Below are positions 1 through 8,219 of a stretch of 64,000 nt of DNA, in pieces. The notes beneath the pieces were generated by a model. It was not told where the DNA came from. It saw nothing but the letters and a program-made list of their open reading frames with translations, and did no database searches. The DNA lies in contig NZ_JBFWFX010000011.1 of NCBI RefSeq assembly GCF_050286925.1, positions 1-64,000 of the forward strand, read 5' to 3'. The position numbers and the translations under genes were made by a program. The first letter of the stretch is position 1. Every line of letters starts with the position of its first letter. The DNA is from Caloranaerobacter sp050286925 (lineage in GTDB: Bacteria > Bacillota > Clostridia > Tissierellales > Thermohalobacteraceae).

Positions 1-922
1 TAATTGGATTACCTTTGCAGTAAGTGTATAGGTTTAGGCTAAGGGGGTTTTTTATGTCTCCTTTGTAGGTATCTTCTGTGATAAATCTTGCTATATATGG
101 GTCATAATATCTTGACTTTAGGTAATATAGCCCTGTTTCTTTGTCGTAGTATTGCCCTGCATATCTATACGGGTTAGTTATAGCTTCTTCTTCTTCTTCT
201 GCTTTCTTTTCTTTTCCATATATATCATACTCGTATGTGTTTATTATTTCTCCATTCGGTAATATTAGGTTTACTACATCTTGATGCCCATTGTATATAT
301 AATACGCTTTTGTTCCCTGTTTATCCTCCCTGGCTATTAGGTTTATTCCTCTTATGTTTCTTGCACTGAATTGGTTGTTTTTTGTTTCGTTTATTATGTT
401 TTGTCCGTCGTAGTAGTATTTTGTTGTTTTTAACCCTGATATTTTTTCTACTCTTAGATTACTACCGTCATATTTATAGGTGGTTGTTGTTCCTGTATTT
501 GCTTTTATAAGCCTATTCAATTCATCGTATTTGTATTCAGATTTATTTGTGTTCGAATAAATTATTTTTTTTCTCGCTGCCCCTGATTCTGTTACTAAAA
601 ATGTACTATATATATCTTTATCTTGTTTTTCAATCAGATTTCCATTGGTATCATACTTAAAGGTTAATGTCTTTATATAGTCACGTTGTATATATGAACC
701 TCCTGTATAAGATAAGTCTTTGTATTTATTCCCTTTATAAGTTTCTGTTGTAATTTCACTTGGTAACTTAGAATATTCTATTGGAGGATCTATAGGATAT
801 TTATAAATCTTGTCTTTAATTTTGACTTCTTCTATTGAGGTGATAAGTTGAGTGTTTTTATTATAATTATAAGTTATTGTCTTATTTATATAATATAGTG
901 TAGTTGCACCTAATTTAGTTTG
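1..922 (-). pseudogene. RHS/YD-repeat protein, C-terminal core fragment (partial, off left edge)
   Basis: Reading the minus strand on from the stop codon at 923-925, the same frame stays open for about 307 codons to the window edge. It encodes the typical RHS core ending: YD-repeat strands, then a stretch like NPYRYAGQYYDKETGLYYL, SRYYDPYIARF and NLYTYCKGNPI. This is the conserved RHS core that closes the beta-cocoon in such proteins, followed outside the window by the variable tail. There is no ribosome site or plausible start just after the stop, so this piece is not an independent gene. It is the continuation of the 923-4360 frame beyond a nonsense codon. A short Glu run lies just before the core motif. 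Any toxin or immunity gene would lie to the left of the window. Confidence 0.8.
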
Positions 923-3900
923 TTATAAGCCATGTATATTCTTTTTTGATATATTTCCATCTTTGTCGTATGAGTAGGTTATAGTTGTTCTATCTGGTTC
1001 TTTTACTGTTTTTATTCTGTCTAATTTGTCATAGGTATAATATGTTGTTTTATTATTTTCTGTTTTCGTTAGCTGATTTCCTACTGCATCATAGGTATAG
1101 CTGTATTGATTTATTATTTTGCCTCCTGGTTTTCTACTTATTAGTTTTGTTAGATTATTCCTACTGTCATAGTAGTATTCTTGTTTACTTCTTCCTGGAT
1201 AGATTATGGATTTTATTGAGCTGTCTGGATAATAATCATAGGTTGTTGTTTGACCGTCTACTGTTACTGTTTTTAGTCTGTTTAAACTGTCATAAGTATA
1301 ATAGGTATATTTGCCAAAGTAATCTATCATTTTTGTTCTATTACCATTATTGTCATATTCGTAATAGATATATCTTCCATCTGGCTTTATTTCTTTTTTT
1401 AGTAATCCATTTTCATAGTATTGGTATTGGGTTTTCCCTGTTTGGTCTGTCATTGTTAGTACTCTTCCTACATTGTCATATGTGTAGGAAATGCTTATTG
1501 TGCCTTTTTGTCTCTTTATTAATCTGTTTCTTTTATCATATGTTAATATTTCTACTTGACCTTTTTTGTCTATCTTTTCTTTTATATTCCCTACTTTATC
1601 GTATTTTATATATATACTTTTTCCTAGTGGGTCTGTTTCTTTTATTAGTCTCCCTAATTCGTCATAGTATCTTTCGGTAGTGTTCCCCTTCGGGGTTGTT
1701 TGTTTTGTTAGATTCCCTTGGTTATCGTATTGATATTTTGTTGATTCTCCTAGGGCATTTTTTACTTCTATTAGTCTATTTAAGTCATCATAGTAGTAGT
1801 ATGTGCTGTTTCCGTTTTCATCTTTTGTTTTTATTAGATTTCCTACATAGTCATAGTAGTTATATGAGTATTTTCCGTTATTTTTTATTCTTAGATTTCC
1901 TGCTTTGTCATAATAGTAATATATACTATTTCCTTCTTCATCTATTTCTTTTATGCAATTTGTTTCACTGCTATATGTCCATGCATCGTAATATTCTGTC
2001 TTTTTGTAGGTATTGTCTGGATTTACTATTTTTATATTTCTCCCTAGCGCATCATATTCATATCTTGTTATGTTCCCTTTTGCATCTTTTATCCAATCTA
2101 TTTGACTTAGTGCGTTATAGTGGTTTTCTTTTAATGTTATCCATGCTCCATTTTTTATTTCTTGTTCTTTTTTTAGTCTTCCTAATCTATCATAGATTTT
2201 TCTTTTTTTGTGTCCTTTCTCATCTGTTAATGTGACTATGTTGTTTGTATCATCATATTCTAGAGTTTTATATGTTCTGTCTGGGTTTGTTATTTTTGTT
2301 AATCTTTTTAAACTATCATAGGTGTATGTGGTTGTGTTGCCATTTCCATCTGTGTATGTTTTTATTTTTCCTGTGTTAAAATCATAGGTGTATTTCTCTT
2401 CTATTATTTCTGATTCTCCATTGTAGTTTTTTACTGTTATATATTTTCTTGTTAAGTAAGCATTTTTGTAGGTTGTACTATATTCGTAGTTTTCTTGTAT
2501 ATATGTTCCGTCTTGTTTTTTTAGTTTTTTTGTTTTTATGTTCCCATAAGTATCATAGGTGTAGTATGTTATTATTGATTTGTCTGTGCCATTTACTATA
2601 TGTCTTTGTTTCTTCCAATCTATGTTTCCTGTTGTTTGATTTACTCCATATTCTGTTTTTTGTATGGTGCTTGCATTCATATATTTTGATTCACTTGTTA
2701 GAATATGATATTTACTGTCATAGGTATAGGTTGTTTTATGCCCTAATTCATCTGTGTACTCTAGTAAATCTTTATAGTCATTGTATTTATATGTTACTGC
2801 TTTTGATGCACTTGCTCCTGTTGATGGTGTGTAGGCTATTGTGATTTTTCTGATCGGTAGTTTGTTTTTATCATATTCTTTTGTTATTTGTCTTAGTAGG
2901 GTTGTTCCGTTTTGTTTTATTTGTATTTTTGTATTAAGATTTTTGTTGTTGAATGTGTATATTGTTTTTGTGTTATTTGTATCTGTTATTGTTGTTGTGT
3001 ATGTGAATGTGCTTGGCAATGAGCTTGGGTCTTTGTATTGTGGGTATCCACTGTAGTCGTTACTGCTGTAGCTATAGGTTTCTTTGTTATATGATACTCC
3101 GTCTTCTATATCTTCTCTTGTTTTTATTCTGTAGTATTCTTTTATTCCTCTGCTCCCTAGGTTTGCTATTGCTTTTTCATATGTGTATTTTGTTTTTGCT
3201 CCTGTTGGATATATTATTGTTTCTAATGTTGCAAATATATTTGTTTTTGCTGTTGGTGAGCTTGTAAAGTTTTTATCAAAGAAGGTAAATCTTCCATTTT
3301 GATATTTATAGCTAAATTGTGTTTGTCTGTTTTTGGGGTCTATTATTTTTGTTAATACATACTTACTGGAATCTACTGAAGTTGGTTTCAGTGCTAGTAT
3401 GGTCTTTGTTTTGTTTGGTGCTGTTATTATTACTTCTTTTCCTGTAGCTGTATTATTATATGTGATAGTTGTTATTCTCCCTAGTGTGTCTGTGATTTTA
3501 TTTATTACTGGATGTCCATTTATTATTATATGGTTGAATTTTATCTCGTTCCCGTATCTGTCTTTTATTCCTAAAAGTCTTCCGTCTTTTGCAAAGTATT
3601 CTTTTGTCCCATTTTTGTAGATTAGTTCATAGTAGGATGTTTCTTGTCCGTTTGTATAGTTCCCTATTATGTTCTCTATCCTCATATCTTTTAGTGTGTA
3701 TTTATCTAGATTAGAATCTCCTATGGTTGGTGTGATTTTAATTTTATATACTTGTCCATTTCCTAAGTGTAGGTATTTATTACTTCCATCTATTTTTATG
3801 GATGAAAATCCTAGTGACCAGCCTAAACCTAGGTTGTTGCGTAGTTCTGTGTAAGTGTTTTTGTTAATAATGTTAGTTTCTCTTCTGTAATCTAAATATT

Positions 3901-4360
3901 TAATTATCTCTGCTTCTCGAACAACTATTAAATCTGTACCGTCTTCCCAATGGTCTTGTTCTATATAACTACTATTTGCCCAAGCTTTAGCAGAATTTTT
4001 GGCTCTAGTATATGTCTCACAATTTTGCGAACTTATTAATTTTTTTGGTTTGTATATTTCTGTCCCTATCCAGTTGCTCCAGTATTGTGTCTCATATTTT
4101 TTTACTTTATAATCATAATCTACATCAATATCATAGTCAGGTTCATATAATTCTCCATCCTGTGCTTTGTATCTTATTATTATGTTTAAGTTGAGTCCAT
4201 TTCTTCCTGGTAGACTTAGTATATTATTTTCATATTCTAAGTTCCCGTTGTTTGGTGTAATATGCTCTCTGCTGTCCTCTTTTATATTATATGGTGCATT
4301 AAAATATTTTTGATAATCTACTTCTTCTACTACTGGTTCTTCTGTCGTTCCTTCTGCCAT
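923..4360 (-). CDS. RHS/YD-repeat protein, central fragment
   Basis: This 1145-residue product is built of YD repeats (YTYDxxGNxxxxxDxxG, more than twenty copies, densest in the last 700 residues), the hallmark of RHS/teneurin-type surface or toxin-delivery shells. The first 250 residues hold a less repetitive entry region with NLGLGWSLGF and TKEYFAKDGRLLGI type motifs. The ATG at 4360 has no Shine-Dalgarno sequence, and the frame is open upstream of it to about 4555. The N-terminal secretory part is encoded in another frame at 4494-5237, so the true gene probably began at 5237 and was shifted in the T7 run at 4534-4540. The frame ends at an in-frame TAA (923-925) beyond which RHS coding continues. 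I read it as part of one broken gene, although a truncated product could still be made. Confidence 0.75.
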   Translation of the reverse strand: MAEGTTEEPVVEEVDYQKYFNAPYNIKEDSREHITPNNGNLEYENNILSLPGRNGLNLNIIIRYKAQDGELYEPDYDIDVDYDYKVKKYETQYWSNWIGTEIYKPKKLISSQNCETYTRAKNSAKAWANSSYIEQDHWEDGTDLIVVREAEIIKYLDYRRETNIINKNTYTELRNNLGLGWSLGFSSIKIDGSNKYLHLGNGQVYKIKITPTIGDSNLDKYTLKDMRIENIIGNYTNGQETSYYELIYKNGTKEYFAKDGRLLGIKDRYGNEIKFNHIIINGHPVINKITDTLGRITTITYNNTATGKEVIITAPNKTKTILALKPTSVDSSKYVLTKIIDPKNRQTQFSYKYQNGRFTFFDKNFTSSPTAKTNIFATLETIIYPTGAKTKYTYEKAIANLGSRGIKEYYRIKTREDIEDGVSYNKETYSYSSNDYSGYPQYKDPSSLPSTFTYTTTITDTNNTKTIYTFNNKNLNTKIQIKQNGTTLLRQITKEYDKNKLPIRKITIAYTPSTGASASKAVTYKYNDYKDLLEYTDELGHKTTYTYDSKYHILTSESKYMNASTIQKTEYGVNQTTGNIDWKKQRHIVNGTDKSIITYYTYDTYGNIKTKKLKKQDGTYIQENYEYSTTYKNAYLTRKYITVKNYNGESEIIEEKYTYDFNTGKIKTYTDGNGNTTTYTYDSLKRLTKITNPDRTYKTLEYDDTNNIVTLTDEKGHKKRKIYDRLGRLKKEQEIKNGAWITLKENHYNALSQIDWIKDAKGNITRYEYDALGRNIKIVNPDNTYKKTEYYDAWTYSSETNCIKEIDEEGNSIYYYYDKAGNLRIKNNGKYSYNYYDYVGNLIKTKDENGNSTYYYYDDLNRLIEVKNALGESTKYQYDNQGNLTKQTTPKGNTTERYYDELGRLIKETDPLGKSIYIKYDKVGNIKEKIDKKGQVEILTYDKRNRLIKRQKGTISISYTYDNVGRVLTMTDQTGKTQYQYYENGLLKKEIKPDGRYIYYEYDNNGNRTKMIDYFGKYTYYTYDSLNRLKTVTVDGQTTTYDYYPDSSIKSIIYPGRSKQEYYYDSRNNLTKLISRKPGGKIINQYSYTYDAVGNQLTKTENNKTTYYTYDKLDRIKTVKEPDRTTITYSYDKDGNISKKNIHGL

Positions 4361-4493
4361 TATGGTGATTTCATTTGAATTGTTTTTATTTCTTTTAGTT
4401 TGATAATCAAATATTCTTTTCTTTATTTCTTGGATTTGAATGTCATTTTGTTTTGCATATTTTAAAACTTCTTTTATATTAACTTTATATTTA

Positions 4494-5237
4494 TCAAGAA
4501 TGTCTGTTATATGTTTTAAATTTATCTTCTGTATTTTTTTCTGAAATAGTTTCTATTATTTCTTTTTTATTAAGTTTTTCATTTTTGATTATTACTTTTT
4601 CTATTTCTAATCCTAGTGCTGATGATACTATAAATGCTGGCTCAATGTCATTCATGCTGTATCCTTTTATTAATAAATCTACTATTTTTGTTATTTCTTT
4701 TGATGTAAGTTTTATTCTTTGTTTAAATTGTTTCAATTTACTAAGCTCTTTATCTATTTTTATTTTATCTTTTATACTTGATAATAGACTTTCTATTTCT
4801 TCGATAGATAGTTCATATTCTTTTACTCTTAAAGCTATACCAATAGATTCTATTAACGAATATCCTTTTGTTTTACATTTTTGTAAAATTTCTTCATCTG
4901 CATCACTGTATGCTTTAAAAATTTGTTCCTTTTCTTCTGTTGTTAATTCACTATATTTGGTTTTGTTAGACAATATTCTTATTACTATTAGGAACTGATT
5001 GTATCGCTCTTTATCTTGATAAACAACTGTCTTTGTCTTATGTTCATCTTCTGTTATCATTTGTTCATTCCCTTTATTTATGTTTTCTTCTATCGCTACT
5101 ACATTTAATAACTCTTGAGTACAATTTGGAGTTAATATACTTGCTTGCACTACTATCGGTGTAAATAGATACATAAAGCTTATACTTAGCTGTAAAACAA
5201 AAGATATTATCTTTTTGTTAATTCCTTTTATTTTCAA
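4494..5237 (-). CDS. N-terminal secretory and helical-repeat part of the RHS protein (frameshifted)
   Basis: This 247-residue product starts at TTG (5237) after a strong AGGGGGG ribosome site. It opens with a signal peptide: Lys-rich n-region, hydrophobic IISFVLQLSISFMYLF, then VVQAS. After it come repeated helical segments of the form T-x-EE-x3-I-x2-A/L-x3-G-x3-DI (LTTEEKEQIF, LSIEEIESLL, LTSKEITKIV, LNKKEIIETI). They probably act as a linker or cell-surface region. The frame stops at 4494 with an unrelated tail, TYNRHS. One base gained or lost in the A7 run at 4534-4540 would instead continue as KKIQKINLKHITDILDKYK, another copy of the same helical repeat, and join the RHS frame. So this is the 5' part of the RHS gene. 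Confidence 0.75.
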   Translation of the reverse strand: MKIKGINKKIISFVLQLSISFMYLFTPIVVQASILTPNCTQELLNVVAIEENINKGNEQMITEDEHKTKTVVYQDKERYNQFLIVIRILSNKTKYSELTTEEKEQIFKAYSDADEEILQKCKTKGYSLIESIGIALRVKEYELSIEEIESLLSSIKDKIKIDKELSKLKQFKQRIKLTSKEITKIVDLLIKGYSMNDIEPAFIVSSALGLEIEKVIIKNEKLNKKEIIETISEKNTEDKFKTYNRHS

Positions 5238-5310
5238 GTTATCCCCCCCTTAACCTAATTTTTAATAAATTGTTTTTATTTTTATAATTTTTTGAATATT
5301 ATGTTTGTAT

Positions 5311-5339
5311 ATAATAGGATGATTTTACAAGGTTTTCAA
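5311..5339 (-). promoter_or_regulatory. sigma-A promoter of the RHS gene
   Basis: On the minus strand TTGAAA (5334-5339) and TATTAT (5311-5316) are separated by exactly 17 bases, about 75 bases before the TTG start of the RHS gene. Confidence 0.55.
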
Positions 5340-5432
5340 TGGTAATATTATATTTTTATTCCGAAACCATTTTACTTTTTAATACAAATTTTTAAACATA
5401 TTCAAATGGTACAAAAATCAAGATTAATATAT

Positions 5433-5463
5433 TCAAAATCCCCGGGTAAGTAACCCGAGGATT
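5433..5463 (-). terminator. terminator after endonuclease IV gene
   Basis: Nine-pair hairpin (5439-5447 with 5453-5461). Its one imperfect position is a G-U pair only when read on the minus strand, and it is followed by TTTT on that strand. It lies directly downstream of the stop codon at 5471. Confidence 0.7.
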
Positions 5464-5470
5464 AATTTAA

Positions 5471-6295
5471 CTAACTATATTTATTTAATAATCTTATTTC
5501 ATCTCTATATCCCTCAAGCTCATTAGGAGTTTCTAAAATAAATGGTAAATCTTTGAGTTGAGGATGGTTTAATACATTTAAAATGGCTTCAAGTCCTATA
5601 GTCCCTTTCCCTATTTTTTCATGTCTGTCTTTCTTACTACCAAACTCTTTCATACTATCATTTAAGTGTATAGCTTTTAATCTATCAATGCCTATAATTT
5701 TATCAAACTCTTCTAAAACATTATCTAGTTCATTAACTATATCATACCCTGCTGAATATATATGACAAGTATCTAGACAAACCCCTATCAGTTCAGAATA
5801 TTTCACTTTATCAATTATACTTTTCAATTGCTCAAATGTATATCCTACCTCTGTACCTTTCCCAGACATTGTCTCCAATAAAATCATAGTATTTTCATTA
5901 CCTGTAATTATCTCATTGAGTCCTTGAGCGATTCTATCTATTCCATAGTCTATACCCTTACCAAGATGATTCCCTGGATGAAATGTAAAATATGGACACG
6001 GAATATTTTCTAATCTTTCTAAATCCTCTTTAATTACTCTTTTTGCTAAATTCCAAGTATCTTCTTTATGAGAAGCAAGATTAAGTATATATGGAGCATG
6101 AGCTACTAATGGCCCGAATTTATATTCATTTAATATTTTTTCAAATTTCTTTATATCCTCCATATCTAAAGTTTTTGCTTTTGCTCCTCTAGGATTTCTT
6201 GTAAAAAACTGAAAAGTATTAGCCCCTATACTAATTGCAACTTCTGCAGCGTTTGAATAACCTTTAGAAATCGTCAAATGACATCCTAAAAACAT
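5471..6295 (-). CDS. nfo: endonuclease IV (apurinic/apyrimidinic endonuclease)
   Basis: Deoxyribonuclease IV, 274 residues, the usual length. It incises DNA 5' of abasic sites in base-excision repair using three zinc ions. All nine metal ligands of the family can be read in order: H66 (LVAHAPY), H106 (FHPGNH), E141 (LLETMSG), D175 and H178 (CLDTCHIYSAGYD), H210 (IHLNDS), D223 and H225 (DRHEKIGKG) and E255 (ILETPNE). I start at the ATG at 6295, placed 6-7 bases after GAGGTG. The in-frame GTG at 6304 lies inside that ribosome site. It is the last gene of a minus-strand operon with the SPL-like and nucleoside-phosphorylase-like genes, only 11 bases after the former, so all three may work on DNA damage. 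Confidence 0.93.
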   Translation of the reverse strand: MFLGCHLTISKGYSNAAEVAISIGANTFQFFTRNPRGAKAKTLDMEDIKKFEKILNEYKFGPLVAHAPYILNLASHKEDTWNLAKRVIKEDLERLENIPCPYFTFHPGNHLGKGIDYGIDRIAQGLNEIITGNENTMILLETMSGKGTEVGYTFEQLKSIIDKVKYSELIGVCLDTCHIYSAGYDIVNELDNVLEEFDKIIGIDRLKAIHLNDSMKEFGSKKDRHEKIGKGTIGLEAILNVLNHPQLKDLPFILETPNELEGYRDEIRLLNKYS

Positions 6296-6306
6296 TATTA
6301 TCACCT

Positions 6307-7323
6307 CTAATATATTTTCTTTTCATCAATGTAGTTAACTAATCTTTCTTTTACAAAACTTTTTAAATATTCTTCATCAAAATAGCTTACAACTCCATTT
6401 TCCTTCTTAAAATCATATCCGAACACTTTGGAATATTTATCTAACCTCCTTAGTCTTTTTATATGTTCTTCACTCATTCTAAATACCCCAATATTAACAT
6501 CTCTTACAGTATTTGATGGTATTTCTGTAAATACTTCATCTATAAATTCACCATATACTGATTCAAACCCTTTAACTTTCATAATAGGCTCAAGAGATAT
6601 CCTTACTTTTAATCCTTTTGAAATAGCTACCTTTATATCATTTAACCTTGCAGTAAGACTAGGCGTCTTGTGTTCAAAATTATCAATTATTTCTTGAGGC
6701 GATAGAGTCCATGCAAATATAATATTTGATGGTATTTCTAAATCTTTGATACTTCTAAAATTACTGCTTTTAGTTCTTATCTCTATAAGCAAATTCTTAT
6801 TCCTATTTGCAAATTCAATCCACTTTCTAACAAAACCAGTTATATTTTCAAAAGCCAATATGTCTGAATCATATGAAATACATATATAAGCTCTTCTGTC
6901 TTTAGTCGTTTTAATAATCTCTTCAAAAAAATCTTCTATATTAACAAAGATTACAATATTAGAAGATGAATATAAACCTCTTAAGTAGCAATATTCACAA
7001 TCATAAATACAATTAAATATATTTGAAGAATAATAAAATGAAGTTTCTCCAAAATCTTCACAGATAGGTGAACCTTCATATAAATAGTTGCCTGTTTTTT
7101 TAGCCAATATCAATTTTGGAGACTTTTTTTGAATTATAAAGTTTTGTCTTGGTCTATTGAAAACATCTTTGTAGTTTTTTATTTCTACTATCTTGCTGTT
7201 TGGAAATTTACTTAATATTTCTAATGTTATATGATGATTTAAAACTTCTTTTTCTACATATATGTGTGAAAAACTATTCATAAAGTTTGTTGATAAGTTT
7301 CTTGAACTCCCTTTTACTTTCAT
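6307..7323 (-). CDS. spore photoproduct lyase-like radical SAM protein
   Basis: This 338-residue protein carries the radical-SAM cluster motif in the spacing typical of spore photoproduct lyase, C105-x3-C109-x2-C112 (CIYDCEYCYLRG), with Tyr on both sides of the third Cys as in SplB. The flanking pattern (N-terminal FSHIYVEKEV, mid YDSDIL, later ISLEPI) fits the SPL/COG1533 family. The Cys that returns the H atom in Bacillus SplB (in ACTSDIV, from memory) aligns with Tyr151 here (ISYDSDIL), so this is not a textbook SPL; Cys148 lies three residues earlier. The start at 7323 overlaps the upstream gene by 50 bases and has AAGGGTG nearby; an ATG at 7281, overlapping the upstream stop, is possible. 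Family assignment is firm; substrate is unknown. Confidence 0.8.
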   Translation of the reverse strand: MKVKGSSRNLSTNFMNSFSHIYVEKEVLNHHITLEILSKFPNSKIVEIKNYKDVFNRPRQNFIIQKKSPKLILAKKTGNYLYEGSPICEDFGETSFYYSSNIFNCIYDCEYCYLRGLYSSSNIVIFVNIEDFFEEIIKTTKDRRAYICISYDSDILAFENITGFVRKWIEFANRNKNLLIEIRTKSSNFRSIKDLEIPSNIIFAWTLSPQEIIDNFEHKTPSLTARLNDIKVAISKGLKVRISLEPIMKVKGFESVYGEFIDEVFTEIPSNTVRDVNIGVFRMSEEHIKRLRRLDKYSKVFGYDFKKENGVVSYFDEEYLKSFVKERLVNYIDEKKIY

Positions 7324-8083
7324 TTTTATCTTGCACCCTTACATTAAGTATATTTTTTATAAATTCTGGGCTTTTGCTTTCCCTTATCTTATATCCAATA
7401 TAAGCCTTATTAAACTGAATTTTTTGATTTTCTGTTAAATTGAGTATTAAACTTATTTGATCTATCATTTTTTTATCCCAATCATTAAGCAAATCCTTTT
7501 TTATGAAACTTTTTTTCATTTTATTTATATAATCATCTATCGTTAAAATATTTTTTTCTATCAAATTCTCAACAAATTCGCCTGTTAGCCTTACACCATC
7601 TAAATTGTCAGAAACGATTTTTATAAGCTGAATTTGGTGAGGAGAGAAAAATTTTGATGAAGCCTTAAAAAAACCACTTCCTTCCATATCACATATATCT
7701 TTTACATCAAAATCAACCACTGGCTTTGAAAAAGTCTCTAAAGTCCCTTCTTCAAATTGATGATTAATCAATATATCTGGATAATAATCTTTTCCTGTTT
7801 CAACATCATGAATTTTATTGACAAGTACTACCTCTCCAATCTCTCTATTTCTGCTTCCGCAAATACCTATATTTATAACAATATCTTCATCAGAAATACC
7901 ATATTTAGAAACAATATGTGCTAAAGCTATTGCAGAATTTATTTTACCTATACCAGATACAATTAACTTTATATCTTCACTTTCAAATACTTGAAAAAAC
8001 TTATTTTCATTAACTCTTTTTAATTTGTAAAAATTTATTATTGGTTTTGCTTCATTATAAAAAGCACAAATAAAATATAACAT
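7274..8083 (-). CDS. nucleoside phosphorylase-like protein
   Basis: The first half resembles the purine nucleoside phosphorylase / MTA-SAH nucleosidase fold. It has an N-terminal MLYFICAFYNEAKPI, a glycine motif VSGIGKINSAIALAHI, the strand INIGICGSRN and a ribose-site-like DMEGSGFFKAS. The C-terminal 100 residues are charged and helical and not part of the core fold. The ATG at 8083 follows GGGTGATAGTT; the GTG at 8092 lies inside that ribosome site. It is the first gene of the operon with the SPL-like protein and endonuclease IV, and it overlaps the SPL-like gene by 50 bases, which suggests translational coupling. It could release a base or salvage a damaged nucleoside; this is inference from context. 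Confidence 0.65.
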   Translation of the reverse strand: MLYFICAFYNEAKPIINFYKLKRVNENKFFQVFESEDIKLIVSGIGKINSAIALAHIVSKYGISDEDIVINIGICGSRNREIGEVVLVNKIHDVETGKDYYPDILINHQFEEGTLETFSKPVVDFDVKDICDMEGSGFFKASSKFFSPHQIQLIKIVSDNLDGVRLTGEFVENLIEKNILTIDDYINKMKKSFIKKDLLNDWDKKMIDQISLILNLTENQKIQFNKAYIGYKIRESKSPEFIKNILNVRVQDKNESKREFKKLINKLYE

Positions 8084-8116
8084 AACTATCACCCTAAATT
8101 AAGTATTATATACAGC

Positions 8117-8143
8117 ATTATAGCATAAAACCTTAAGTGTCAA
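8117..8143 (-). promoter_or_regulatory. promoter of the nucleoside phosphorylase/SPL-like/nfo operon
   Basis: Minus strand: TTGACA (8138-8143), then an extended -10, TGCTATAAT (core 8117-8122). The 15-base spacer is short, but the TGn extension compensates. Confidence 0.5.
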
Positions 8144-8219
8144 TCAAACTAAATCTTCATAAAATGAATAATATAGCTTATATATTATAAAATTCTCTTT
8201 TTTGGGAAGGGGGACCTTT

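Noticed and set aside
985..3854. Long plus-strand open frames opposite the RHS gene (up to 231 codons)
   Set aside because: They are antisense to strongly coding YD repeats, made almost only of Leu, Phe, Cys and Ser, and have no ribosome sites.
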